From an uncultured Oscillospiraceae bacterium (GTDB taxonomy: Bacteria; Bacillota; Clostridia; Oscillospirales; Oscillospiraceae): 40,954 bases of DNA. A model generated the notes under the pieces. It was not told the DNA's origin. It searched no databases and worked only from the letters and a program-made list of their open reading frames with translations. The stretch is from contig CALWWB010000006.1 of assembly GCA_944385175.1 (NCBI GenBank), positions 1-40,954 on the forward strand, written 5' to 3'. The translations under genes were made by a program, and so were the position numbers. Positions 23,966 to 32,093 of this stretch are shown here, in pieces (position 1 is the stretch's first letter; every line of letters starts with the position of its first letter).

Positions 23966-25051
23966 TCAGTCGCCCATGCAGATGCCTATGTCCCTGGCCA
24001 CCTGGATCATTGGGTGGTCCACCGGCAGGAACTTGGTGCGGCTGGCCGCCTCATCCAAAGGTATGGAGCAGATCTCATCTCCCTGGATGGCTACCATGCG
24101 CCCGTACTCTCTGTTGACTATGAGCTCTGCCGCAGCGGTTCCGAACCGGGTAGCCAGCACTCTGTCGTAGGGGCAGGGAGGGCCGCCCCTCTGGTAGTGG
24201 CCGGGCACAGTGACTCTCGTCTCCTGTCCGGTCATGGCCTCCAGCTCTGCAGCAATCTTGTAGGATACGGCAGAATAGTTGGAGTTCTCCTTCAGACGGC
24301 GGCGGGCCTCTTCATCCAGCACCACATCATCCTTGCTCACTGCGCCCTCAGCGCAGGCAACGATGGAAAAGCTGCGGCCCTTTTTCTTGCGGGCCTCTAT
24401 CAGCTCAGCCACCTTGCTCAGGTCATAGGGAATCTCCGGTATGAGTATCACGTCGGCGCCGCTGGCTATGCCCGCATTCAGGGTCAGCCAACCGGCATCC
24501 CTGCCCATAAGTTCCACAACGAAAATACGGCTGTGGGAGCTGGCAGTGGAGTGAATGTAGTCGATAACGTTGGTGGCAATGTCCACGGCGCTTTGGAATC
24601 CGAAGGTGGTGTCGGTGCCGTAAATGTCATTGTCTATGGTTTTGGGCAGAGTCACCACGTTCATTCCCGCATCGGAGATGAGCTTTGCGCTCTTTTGGGT
24701 GCCGTTGCCCCCCATTATCACAAGACAGTCCAGATTCAGCCGGTTATAGGTGTCCTTCATAGCGGGAATAAGGCTGTTGCCCTCCTCGTCCACTATGTCC
24801 TTGCCGGGAATGTAATGCTGGCGGGAGGTACCCAGTATGGTGCCGCCCTCAGTAAGTATGCCGGAGAAGTCCTTGGAGGTCATGAACTTGTAGTCGCTTT
24901 CTATGAGCCCCCGGTAGCCGTCATACATACCGAATATCTCAATATTATCCAGCTTCTCAAACAGCGCCTTGCCCACACCTCTGATGGCCGCATTAAGGCC
25001 CTGGCAATCGCCGCCGCTGGTTATAAGTGCAACGCGGGTCATTCTTTTCAA
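23966..25051 (-). CDS. pfkA: 6-phosphofructokinase, mixed-signature (group III-like)
   Basis: The 361-residue enzyme phosphorylates fructose-6-phosphate to the 1,6-bisphosphate. It starts TRVALITSGGDCQGLNAAIRG and carries GGNGTQ (114-119), PKTIDND (136-142), MGRDAGWL and GHYQRGGPP. The G of GGNGT is the ATP-type residue (E. coli G104), whereas the K of PKTIDND is the pyrophosphate-type residue (E. coli G124). This combination is known in group III enzymes that use ATP. TTG 25051 is chosen because AGGAGG is 8 bases upstream; ATG 25042 is the alternative and would be 17 from it. The leader can fold in two ways. Confidence 0.93.
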   Translation of the reverse strand: MKRMTRVALITSGGDCQGLNAAIRGVGKALFEKLDNIEIFGMYDGYRGLIESDYKFMTSKDFSGILTEGGTILGTSRQHYIPGKDIVDEEGNSLIPAMKDTYNRLNLDCLVIMGGNGTQKSAKLISDAGMNVVTLPKTIDNDIYGTDTTFGFQSAVDIATNVIDYIHSTASSHSRIFVVELMGRDAGWLTLNAGIASGADVILIPEIPYDLSKVAELIEARKKKGRSFSIVACAEGAVSKDDVVLDEEARRRLKENSNYSAVSYKIAAELEAMTGQETRVTVPGHYQRGGPPCPYDRVLATRFGTAAAELIVNREYGRMVAIQGDEICSIPLDEAASRTKFLPVDHPMIQVARDIGICMGD

Positions 25052-25083
25052 TGCCTTCGCCTCCTGTATTCTTTTTGGACATA

Positions 25084-25122
25084 GGATGCCCGTGGCATCC
25101 CCAAGTATCCCTGTAGGGATGC
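25084..25122 (-). promoter_or_regulatory. Leader of pfk with mutually exclusive hairpins
   Basis: Segments GGATGCC (25084-25090), GGCATCCC (25094-25101) and GGGATGC (25116-25122) can pair in two exclusive ways, and ATCCCT/AGGGAT (25107-25120) nests inside the second. They lie in the 5' leader between the promoter and the start codon. No T-run follows, so translation control is as likely as attenuation. Confidence 0.45.
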
Positions 25123-25138
25123 ATTCCGTCCACAGATA

Positions 25139-25167
25139 ATTATGTTCCATAGCCCGGATTTTTGCAA
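25139..25167 (-). promoter_or_regulatory. Candidate promoter of pfk
   Basis: On the minus strand: TTGCAA (25167-25162), 17-base spacer, CATAAT (25144-25139). The leader would be about 80 bases. Confidence 0.6.
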
Positions 25168-25241
25168 GTCTTAATTTACATCAATTTCAGGGCTTTTGCA
25201 CATTTTGCCGCTTCCTGTCCTTATGCCTGGAAAGTGCAATG

Positions 25242-25266
25242 AAAAAAAGGAGCCGGAAACGGCTCC
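25242..25266 (-). terminator. Intrinsic terminator of the SGNH hydrolase gene
   Basis: GGAGCCG-GAAA-CGGCTCC (25249-25266) is followed on the minus strand by seven T. Confidence 0.93.
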
Positions 25267-25287
25267 CTCTGAGGCTCTTGCCTGTCT

Positions 25288-25962
25288 CTATCTTGCAGCA
25301 AGCAGCGGGCGCACCGCCTGCTCATACATCAGCTGCTGGCCCAGGCGGTTGGGGTGTATTCCGTCCTGACACAGGTATTTTTCCTGCTCACTGATTGAGG
25401 CTGGGAAAACAGAGCGCAGGTCAAGTATGCGGCAGCCCAGGCTCTGGGCCAAACGGCGCACCATGGCACTGTAGCCCTCCTGCCAGCGGTGTATGGCCTC
25501 CAGATCCCCCAGCCAGTGGAGTATGGCCCGGCTGTCCAACCCGTCACGGCAGACATGAGCAAGGTATCTGCGGGAGGAAATTGGCGGCAACGTGGCTGCA
25601 ACGGGGATACTCCCAGCCTCCGCCACAGCATTAATCATAAGGGCGTACTGCTTTTCAAACTCCTCCGGAGGAACCACGCATAGATGTTCCCCGTCTGGCT
25701 TTGCCGCCACCTCCGCCCAATTATAGGCGCAGTCATTTCCACCGAATTCGATAAGAGTAAAGTCCCCCAGCCTGCCCTGCTCCAGAAATTTCTCCAGGCG
25801 TCCAAATCCCTTTATTACCGTGGAACCGAAGCTGCTGTGATTATCCAGTTTGGCCCCCGTCTCCTCCTCCAGTCGTACAAACTGATCCTTGCAGCGGCTG
25901 TAACGGCCGTTCTCCTGCACAACGCCGGCCATTATTGAATCTCCGAATATACTCAGCAGCAT
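25288..25962 (-). CDS. SGNH/GDSL-family hydrolase
   Basis: The 224-residue esterase-type protein has the SGNH blocks: FGDSIMAG with S9 as nucleophile, G46 in SSFGST, N76 in EFGGNDCAY, and the D200-x-x-H203 pair in DGIHPNRLG. No signal peptide is seen, so it acts inside the cell. The family removes acyl or acetyl groups from lipids or sugars; the substrate here is unknown. It stands alone between its own promoter and terminator. Confidence 0.9.
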   Translation of the reverse strand: MLLSIFGDSIMAGVVQENGRYSRCKDQFVRLEEETGAKLDNHSSFGSTVIKGFGRLEKFLEQGRLGDFTLIEFGGNDCAYNWAEVAAKPDGEHLCVVPPEEFEKQYALMINAVAEAGSIPVAATLPPISSRRYLAHVCRDGLDSRAILHWLGDLEAIHRWQEGYSAMVRRLAQSLGCRILDLRSVFPASISEQEKYLCQDGIHPNRLGQQLMYEQAVRPLLAAR

Positions 25963-25999
25963 TCTGGTTCTCCCCTTTTCGTTATCTAGTTTTAAATAC

Positions 26000-26028
26000 T
26001 ATATATCACCATTATCAGTATATGTCAA
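26000..26028 (-). promoter_or_regulatory. Candidate promoter of the SGNH hydrolase gene
   Basis: On the minus strand: TTGACA (26028-26023), 17-base spacer, TATATA (26005-26000). Confidence 0.55.
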
Positions 26029-26048
26029 GTGCTTTATTATAAAAGATA

Positions 26049-26077
26049 TTGCAATTTTATTAACTTTATGTTATGCT
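26049..26077 (+). promoter_or_regulatory. Candidate promoter of the first DUF1836 gene
   Basis: TTGCAA (26049-26054), 17-base spacer, TATGCT (26072-26077) preceded by TGT, an extended -10. Confidence 0.55.
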
Positions 26078-26101
26078 GCTGAAAACAATGGAGGTGTAGA
26101 G

Positions 26102-26590
26102 ATGACAGAGATACAGAAAAATTCCCTGGATACCTTGGCGAAGCGCAGTCTGCCCCGGTGGGAGGAGCTGCCGGATTTAGAGCTGTATATGGATCAGGTA
26201 CTCAGTCTCATAGGCCGCTATATCCCATCGGGGGAGGCCAAGGGGCTGACTGCCTCCATGGTGAACAACTATGTCAAGCAGAAAGTTCTGCCGCCGCCGG
26301 TGAACAAGCGCTATGGGCGAGGCCACATTGCCGCTCTGCTCATGTTGTGCACTCTTAAATCCGTCATGCCCATCTCTGCCATACAACAGCTATTCCAAAG
26401 CCGTGGCGGGGCTGAGGGTCTGCAGCAGCTTTATTCCGGATTCAGAGAGCTGTACTCCCAGGTGAATCGGGCGGTCGCAGAACAGTTGTCCCTGCTTCCT
26501 TCCGGGGATGACAGGCTATTTCTCTGTGCCGCTCTGGGCTCCCAGGCGGCCCAGTCCCTTGCCATGGAGCTGTTGGGAGAACTGGGATAA
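26102..26590 (+). CDS. DUF1836 protein, first copy
   Basis: The 162-residue protein has the DUF1836 pattern LPRWEELPDLELYMDQVLSLI, then LTASMVNNYVKQKVLPPPVNKRYGRGHIAALLMLCTLK in shorter conserved blocks, and a helical C terminus. The central part looks like a MerR-like winged helix (the ASMVNNYVKQKVLPPP stretch), so a DNA-binding role is reasonable but unproven. GGAGG lies 7 bases before the ATG. A second member is at 35586-36107 with about the same architecture, each alone under its own promoter. Confidence 0.88.
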   Translation: MTEIQKNSLDTLAKRSLPRWEELPDLELYMDQVLSLIGRYIPSGEAKGLTASMVNNYVKQKVLPPPVNKRYGRGHIAALLMLCTLKSVMPISAIQQLFQSRGGAEGLQQLYSGFRELYSQVNRAVAEQLSLLPSGDDRLFLCAALGSQAAQSLAMELLGELG

Positions 26591-26624
26591 AGTTGTAACC
26601 TTAACTCAATCCTTGAATTATATT

Positions 26625-26663
26625 AAAAAAGGAACTCTGCTCTGTAAGCAGAGTTCCTTTTTT
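26625..26663. terminator. Bidirectional terminator between DUF1836 and rnfB
   Basis: The perfect 16-bp stem AAAAAAGGAACTCTGC (26625-26640) with complement (26648-26663) serves both converging units; A- and T-runs are part of the arms. Confidence 0.93.
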
Positions 26664-26671
26664 AATACATA

Positions 26672-27490
26672 TTATTCCGCAGTTGCTTCTTGCCTCTTGC
26701 CAAAATAGGTAATAATGTGGCGGGGGCAGATATCGGCGCAGTGGCCGCATTGCACGCACTTGGTCACATCGACAACAGCCAGGTTGTCTTTGACAACTAT
26801 GGCATCTGCGGGGCACTCACGCTGGCACTTCATACAGCCTATGCAGCCGAAGTCACACATCTTCATGACCTTGGCGCCTTTATCATGGTTATTACAGGCG
26901 GGCATGACCTTCTGAGATGCAGGGATCATCTTTATGATGCTCTTGGGACAAGCCTCGGCACAGGCTCCGCAGCCCACACACTTGGCCCTGTTCACCTTAG
27001 CAATGCCGTCCACAATTTCCATTGCACCGAACTGACAGACCTTGACACAGTTGCCAAGACCAATGCAGGCAAAGGTACAGGTCTTGTTGCTCTTTCCACC
27101 GAAAAGCATGGCGGCCTGGCAGTCCTTGGGACCGTTGTAGTTAAAGCGCTTTTCGGCGTGGCCCTCCGTTCCGGAGCAGGGTACAAAGGCCACCATAGGC
27201 TCGGAGGCCCCGACATCCACGCCCATGATGCGGGCAACCTTTTCGGCGCATTCAGCACCGCCGGCAACGCAGCGATTGGTAGGGGCCTCACCGGCAGCCA
27301 CCGCAGCAGCATAACCGTCACATCCGGGGTAGCCGCAGCCGCCGCAGTTAGCCCCCGCCAGGCAGGCCCGGATGGCCTCCTGTTTGGGGTCAACTTCCAC
27401 ATAGAATATCTTGGATGCAAAGGCCAGGACAGCTCCAAATATACCGCCCAGCACGCCAAGAACAAGAATTGCGAGAAGGATAGAACTCAT
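26672..27490 (-). CDS. rnfB: RnfB, Fe-S subunit of the Rnf complex
   Basis: The 272-residue subunit receives electrons from reduced ferredoxin. A single N-terminal membrane helix (about 3-25) is followed by the 4Fe-4S domain CGGCGYPGC (C49, C52, C57 with C74). A run of ferredoxin-like cysteine motifs follows: CTFACIGLGNCVKVC, CVGCGACAEACP, CDFGCIGCMKCQREC and CVQCGHCADICP. The number of clusters is typical for clostridial RnfB. It is the last gene of the operon, 14 bases after rnfA, and is followed by a strong terminator. Confidence 0.97.
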   Translation of the reverse strand: MSSILLAILVLGVLGGIFGAVLAFASKIFYVEVDPKQEAIRACLAGANCGGCGYPGCDGYAAAVAAGEAPTNRCVAGGAECAEKVARIMGVDVGASEPMVAFVPCSGTEGHAEKRFNYNGPKDCQAAMLFGGKSNKTCTFACIGLGNCVKVCQFGAMEIVDGIAKVNRAKCVGCGACAEACPKSIIKMIPASQKVMPACNNHDKGAKVMKMCDFGCIGCMKCQRECPADAIVVKDNLAVVDVTKCVQCGHCADICPRHIITYFGKRQEATAE

Positions 27491-27504
27491 ATCAATCTAC
27501 CTCC

Positions 27505-28089
27505 TTAGAATATCTGCATACCGCTGAAGCCCATGAAGGCCAGGGCCAGCAGGCCGGCGGAGACAAGGCAGATGGGAAATCCCTCAAAGCACTCAGGGTA
27601 ATCGGAGAACTCGGTGCGCTCCCGGACGCTGGCAAAGAGGACTATGGCCAGCATGAAGCCCAGACCGCCGGTGATGCCGTAGACCAGAGACTCCAGGAAG
27701 TTATAGTCGTTCTGCACGTTCAGCAGCACCACGCCCAGCACTGCGCAGTTAGTGGTGATAAGGGGCAGGTAGATGCCCAGAGCGGAGTACAGGGAGGGAA
27801 CGGACTTTTTCAGGAACATCTCCACAAACTGCACCAGAGCCGCAATGACCAGGATGAAGGCCAGGGTCTGGAGGAATTCCAGATGCAGGGCCACCAGCAG
27901 ATACTGGTCGATGACCCAGCAGATGGCGGAAGCCAGGCCCATGACGAACACCACGGCCAGGCCCATGCCGGTAGCGGTCTCCACCTTGCTGGAGCAGCCC
28001 AGGAAGGGGCAGCAGCCCAGGAACTGGGAGAAGATGAAGTTGTTGATAAGGATCGCGCCCAGAGATATGGAAATAATATTCGTAAGCAT
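27505..28089 (-). CDS. rnfA: RnfA, membrane subunit of the Rnf complex
   Basis: The 194-residue subunit has six predicted membrane helices and the family's internal 2Fe-2S-type membrane cysteines (for example in FLGCCPFLGCSSKVE and TTNCAVLGV). It is homologous to RnfE and NqrE. It overlaps the rnfE stop by one base. With RnfE it forms the ion-translocation core. Confidence 0.97.
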   Translation of the reverse strand: MLTNIISISLGAILINNFIFSQFLGCCPFLGCSSKVETATGMGLAVVFVMGLASAICWVIDQYLLVALHLEFLQTLAFILVIAALVQFVEMFLKKSVPSLYSALGIYLPLITTNCAVLGVVLLNVQNDYNFLESLVYGITGGLGFMLAIVLFASVRERTEFSDYPECFEGFPICLVSAGLLALAFMGFSGMQIF

Positions 28090-28781
28090 TATTCTTCACC
28101 CTCCTTGTCCGCCATTTCCTGCGCCTCTTTTTTCTTGGCCGACTTCTTCAGGGCATACTGCATGATGGCAATCAGCAGGCCCAGGGTGATGAATCCGCCA
28201 AAGGGCAGGGTCATTATGGTAGCGCCGTAGTCGCTGGGGAAGAGCTGGATACCGGCGCCGGTGCCGTCCATGGTGATGCGGAAGCCGTTGGTGATGTCGA
28301 TAAGGCCGCCGCCGAAACGGCCGCTGCCCACCAGCTCACGGAACACGCACATCACGATGAGCACCAGGGTGTAGCCCAGGCCCTGGAAGATGCCGTCGAA
28401 GAAGGAAGCGCCCACGGTGTTCTTCTGGCAGAAGGCCTCGGCACGGCCGATGATGATGCAGTTGACAACGATGAGGGGGATGAACACGCCCAGAGCATCG
28501 GACAGGGCGGGTATGTAAGCCTGCAGCAGCAGGTCCACGATGGTGACGAAGCCGGCAATGATAACCACGAAGATGGCCAGGCGTATCTCATTGGGTATGA
28601 TCTTACGGATGGCGGATACAACCACGTTGCAGCAGGTCAGTATTACCAGCACCGACAGGCCCATGCCCACGCCGTTGAAGAGGGTGGTGGTGATGGCCAT
28701 GGTGGCGCACATACCGATGAGCTGTACCAGAACAGGGTTATTGGTTATCAGGCCTTCCTTAAACTGTTTCTTAATATTCAT
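28089..28781 (-). CDS. rnfE: RnfE, membrane subunit of the Rnf complex
   Basis: The 230-residue six-helix protein is homologous to RnfA/NqrD. It has NPVLVQLIGMC near the N terminus, LTCCNVVVS and VVNCIIIGRAEAF with the conserved membrane cysteines, and a charged C-terminal tail rich in K and E. It lies 14 bases after rnfG and shares its final base with rnfA. Confidence 0.97.
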   Translation of the reverse strand: MNIKKQFKEGLITNNPVLVQLIGMCATMAITTTLFNGVGMGLSVLVILTCCNVVVSAIRKIIPNEIRLAIFVVIIAGFVTIVDLLLQAYIPALSDALGVFIPLIVVNCIIIGRAEAFCQKNTVGASFFDGIFQGLGYTLVLIVMCVFRELVGSGRFGGGLIDITNGFRITMDGTGAGIQLFPSDYGATIMTLPFGGFITLGLLIAIMQYALKKSAKKKEAQEMADKEGEE

Positions 28782-28795
28782 TCAGCCTTTCCTCC

Positions 28796-29338
28796 TTAAC
28801 CCAGAGATTCAACAGCCTTGATGGCTGTAGAGACTGCCCCGGTGATAGAGCGGGAGGTAATGGTGGCGCCGGAGAGGGCGTCGATACTACCGCCGTTCTT
28901 GGTGAGGGCCACGGTGTCGTCCTGACCCACGAACTGGGCACGCCAGTTGACGCCCACCTCTGCGGTGCTGGCGGCGTTGGCGCCCAGGCCGGAGGTCTCG
29001 GAGTGAGAGATAACGGAGATTCCGGTGCACTTATAGTCGTTGTCCACACCCACGGCCAGGGTGATCTTGCCCTGGGAGCCGCTGAAGGTGGTCATGACCA
29101 CATATCCGGCGCCGTTGGTGCATTTGCTGATAGCGTCGATTGTGGGGTTGGCCTCTTCATCAAAGGCCACTTCCTCATATCCGTCGGAGGGGAGGACAGC
29201 CGCATAGGCTCTCTCGGTCTTGATGCGGTTTTGTTCCTCTATGGTCTCATAGGTCAGTTCATTGACCACACCCAATACGCCGGCAACAACGGCGCAGACC
29301 AGAAACAAAACGATGGTGAGCTTAAGTATCTTATTCAT
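28796..29338 (-). CDS. rnfG: RnfG, covalent-FMN subunit of the Rnf complex
   Basis: The 180-residue subunit has one N-terminal membrane helix (about 5-27) and an outward-facing FMN-binding domain. The covalent flavin motif SGAT is at 156-159 (T159) in DALSGATITSR. It overlaps the rnfD stop (ATGA). An ApbE-type flavin transferase is needed but not present in this window. Confidence 0.96.
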   Translation of the reverse strand: MNKILKLTIVLFLVCAVVAGVLGVVNELTYETIEEQNRIKTERAYAAVLPSDGYEEVAFDEEANPTIDAISKCTNGAGYVVMTTFSGSQGKITLAVGVDNDYKCTGISVISHSETSGLGANAASTAEVGVNWRAQFVGQDDTVALTKNGGSIDALSGATITSRSITGAVSTAIKAVESLG

Positions 29339-30366
29339 TTTGCTGCCTCCTTTGCCGCCTTTTTGGCCGCTTTTTCAGCTGCAATGTCTTCCTTGGTGAC
29401 ACCGAACTGGTGGCGATGGAAGCCCTTGTCAATGGCCCAGCTGCACAGGTTCATTATAAGGATGGCATAGGTAACGCCCTCGGGGAAGCCGCCGAAGTAG
29501 CGGATGAGCACAGTCAGTGCACCGCAGCCCACACCATAGAGCAGCTGGCCGTTGAGAGTAACGGGGCTGGTGGCATAGTCGGTGGCCATGAAGATGGCGC
29601 CCATAACCAGGCCGCCGGCCAGGAGATTATATACCATCCACTCCACATTGCCGTAACCCTCTTTGCCGAAGATGAGGCAGAGCAGGGCAACCGTGCCTAT
29701 GTATGCTCCGGGGATACGCCAGGAGATTACCTTGGTGATGAGCAGGTATGCACCGCCTATGAGCAGTGCCAGGGTGCTCAGCTCACCGATACAACCGGGG
29801 ATGGTGCCCAGGAACATGGACTTGAAGTTGAAATACTCAGGCAGGGCGGTGCCGCCGTACATATAGGAAAGAGGTGTCGCCATAGTGACGCCGTCCACAG
29901 TACCGGCAAGGGAGCCAGGCACGGCATACTTGCCCATTATGGCCGCATAGGAGGCCAGCAGGAAAGCGCGGCCCGCCAGAGCGGGATTCAGGAAGTTCTT
30001 GCCGATGCCGCCGTAGAGCTGCTTAACCACAACGATGGCAAAGAAGCTGCCGATGACCGGGAGCCACCAGGGTGCCGTGGGGGGCAGGACCATTGCCAGC
30101 AGCAAGCCGGTGAGGGCGGCGGACAGATCGCCGATGGAGTTGGACTTCTTCATCAGCTTACGGTAGCCCCACTCAAAGAACACGGCGGAGGCCATAGACA
30201 CCACAGCCAGCACCAGAGGCTGCACGCCGAACTGCCATACTGCCACAGCCAGCGCGGGCAGCAGGGCCAGAATGACGTTGAGCATTATGCGCTTGGTGTC
30301 GGTGTTGGTCCTGACCTGGGGCTGATACGCCACGTCAAGGACTATTCTTTCTTTATTCTCGCTCAT
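29335..30366 (-). CDS. rnfD: RnfD, FMN- and ion-channel subunit of the Rnf complex
   Basis: The 343-residue NqrB-like membrane protein has about ten helices, with NFLNPALAGRAFLLASY, VDGVTMATPLSYMYG (probable covalent FMN threonine region) and FMATDYATSPVT. The basic and Ala/Lys-rich C-terminal tail (KAAKKAAKEAAK) is low complexity. It overlaps rnfC and rnfG by four bases each. Confidence 0.96.
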   Translation of the reverse strand: MSENKERIVLDVAYQPQVRTNTDTKRIMLNVILALLPALAVAVWQFGVQPLVLAVVSMASAVFFEWGYRKLMKKSNSIGDLSAALTGLLLAMVLPPTAPWWLPVIGSFFAIVVVKQLYGGIGKNFLNPALAGRAFLLASYAAIMGKYAVPGSLAGTVDGVTMATPLSYMYGGTALPEYFNFKSMFLGTIPGCIGELSTLALLIGGAYLLITKVISWRIPGAYIGTVALLCLIFGKEGYGNVEWMVYNLLAGGLVMGAIFMATDYATSPVTLNGQLLYGVGCGALTVLIRYFGGFPEGVTYAILIMNLCSWAIDKGFHRHQFGVTKEDIAAEKAAKKAAKEAAK

Positions 30367-31715
30367 TTGCGCGCCTCCTTTGCCGCCGCTTCCGCCTCAG
30401 CCTTGGCCTTCGCCTTGGCCGCCCGCACCTGGAACTTGACTTTGGCAGTCTTGAAGGCGTGGGTCAGAGGCATTCTGGCAGGGCAGTTGAAGGAACAGCT
30501 GCCGCACTCGAAGCAGTCCATAACGTGATATTTTTCCATATTATCGAAGTCGTCTTTGCTGTAGTACATGTACATGAACACCGGTTCCAGATTCATGGGA
30601 CAGACGGTGATACATTTGCCGCAGCGGATGCATGTGGGTTCTTCCACATTCTTATCCTCTTCCTCGGTGAAGAAGAGCACGCCAGCAGTACCCTTTACGG
30701 TGGGAGCATCAAAGCTGGTGGCGCAGATACCCATCATGGGGCCGCCCAGAACTATCTTTCTGGGAGTCTTGACGAAGCCTCCGCACTGCTCGGCAATGTA
30801 CTTGAAGGGGGTGCCCACACGGGTCAGGGCATTCACGGGGGCCTTCAGAGCGCTGCCGCCATAGGTGACGATACGCTCGATGACGCTCTTGCCCTCATAG
30901 CAGGCCTGGTAGATTGCATAGCAGGTGCGGGTGCTGACCACGTTGCAGCCCACGCCGGAGGGCAGGCCGCCGGGCTTCACTTCGCGGCCGGTAATGGCCT
31001 TGACCTGCATTTTCTCACCACCCTGGGGGTACTTGACTTCTTCCGGAACGATCTCGATCCCGTACTTGGCGGGGCCCAGGGAGTTGAGCAGATTGATGGC
31101 ATCCTGCTTGTTTACCTCAATGCCGTAGTATGCCTTGTCCACACAGTTGGCAATGCGCACAAGCTCTATACCCTTGAGCAGCTGAGTAGGAAAGTTGAGC
31201 ATGGTGAGATGGTCGCCGTTGAGATAGGGCTCGCATTCGGCGCCGTTGATTATCAGCTTGTCTACCTTGCCGATACCGCCCCGGATCTTCACGGCGGTGG
31301 GGAACATGGCGCCGCCCATACCCACTACGCCTGCCTCACGGATACGCTCCAGGATAGCCTCAGGATCCTTCAGTTGCTCCTCGGTGAGGGGCGGCATGAG
31401 CTCCGGTGTGTCCTGAAAGTCGTTCTCTATAACAACGGACATTATCATGTCTCCCAGAGGATGGGGCCGGGGCTCGATAGCCACGACCTTTCCGGAGACG
31501 GAGGAGTGGACCGGTGCGGAGACGGGAACCGGGTTTTCGCCGATCTTCTGATACATCTTCACATAGTCCCCCACCTTGACCAAAGGCTGACAGGGGGCAC
31601 CTATGTGCTGTATCATAGGTATCACGACCTGGGAAGGCGGCGCAATGACGGTCACTGGAACTTCCGGAGCCTTCATATAGTTCGGGTGTACGCCGCCTTT
31701 AAAAGTATGGGACAT
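30363..31715 (-). CDS. rnfC: RnfC, NADH-binding subunit of the Rnf complex
   Basis: The 450-residue first gene of rnfCDGEAB makes the peripheral subunit that exchanges electrons with NAD. It has the FMN/NAD region EAGVVGMGGAMFPTAVK and INGAECEPYL, then YGGSALKAPVNALTRVGTP in parts, and two 4Fe-4S motifs CIRCGKCITVCP and CFECGSCSFNCP near the end, followed by a long Ala/Lys/Glu tail. ATG 31715 follows AGAGGTGA by 6 bases; an upstream in-frame GTG at 31724 is rejected. The complex couples ferredoxin oxidation to Na+ or H+ export. Confidence 0.97.
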   Translation of the reverse strand: MSHTFKGGVHPNYMKAPEVPVTVIAPPSQVVIPMIQHIGAPCQPLVKVGDYVKMYQKIGENPVPVSAPVHSSVSGKVVAIEPRPHPLGDMIMSVVIENDFQDTPELMPPLTEEQLKDPEAILERIREAGVVGMGGAMFPTAVKIRGGIGKVDKLIINGAECEPYLNGDHLTMLNFPTQLLKGIELVRIANCVDKAYYGIEVNKQDAINLLNSLGPAKYGIEIVPEEVKYPQGGEKMQVKAITGREVKPGGLPSGVGCNVVSTRTCYAIYQACYEGKSVIERIVTYGGSALKAPVNALTRVGTPFKYIAEQCGGFVKTPRKIVLGGPMMGICATSFDAPTVKGTAGVLFFTEEEDKNVEEPTCIRCGKCITVCPMNLEPVFMYMYYSKDDFDNMEKYHVMDCFECGSCSFNCPARMPLTHAFKTAKVKFQVRAAKAKAKAEAEAAAKEARK

Positions 31716-32019
31716 TAGCTTCACCTCTTTAAAATTTTCCCTAGTCTTACGTCAAGAGATTGTATCACATCCGGTCACAAATTGTCTATATTTTCTGGTA
31801 TAAAGATTGTCTTTTTTCCTGGACAAGTTTGTAACAATCCCGTCAGCATCTTGTCAATGGCGGTTTATTTTACATTAATTTCCATTATTGTGTCTTTTGT
31901 TCATTTTAATGCCATATTTAACCGGGACTTCTTCCGGCGGCATCTCAATCAAATACTCTATGGGCATATTCAACAACAAGCTTAACGCAGATTTTCTCCA
32001 TTCCAATATAAATGCCCGC
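31716..32019. other. Gene-free AT-rich region upstream of rnfC
   Basis: Between rnfC and the fprA terminator there is no convincing gene on either strand. It holds the rnf promoter (31759-31788) and an AT-rich stretch, 31790-32020, with several TTGTC/GACAA words but no clear long dyad. An open frame at 31782-31985 has no ribosome site. Confidence 0.6.
31759..31788 (-). promoter_or_regulatory. Candidate promoter of the rnfCDGEAB operon
   Basis: On the minus strand: TAGACA (31788-31783), 18-base spacer, TACAAT (31764-31759), preceded by TGA, so an extended -10. Confidence 0.55.
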
Positions 32020-32071
32020 AAAAAAGGAAGCCCGTGATTTCGAAAAAAGTGGCTTCCGAAACCATGGGCTT
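32020..32071 (-). terminator. Intrinsic terminator of fprA
   Basis: Arms AAGCCCGTGATTTCG (32028-32042) and CGAAACCATGGGCTT (32057-32071) pair with two imperfect positions. On the minus strand CCTTTTTTGC follows. Confidence 0.82.
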
Positions 32072-32093
32072 TCTTGACTATATGATACGATTT

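Noticed and set aside
30459..31718. A 419-codon + strand frame opposite rnfC
   Set aside because: It is a shadow of rnfC in another frame, with no family resemblance and no start signal.
31790..31860. Repeated TTGTC/GACAA words as a possible Rex redox operator
   Set aside because: No arrangement matches the Rex dyad TTGTGAAnnnnTTCACAA or close variants well enough to claim it.
31782..31985. A 67-codon + strand frame in the rnf upstream region
   Set aside because: No ribosome site, starts inside the rnf promoter, and encodes only a short hydrophobic run.
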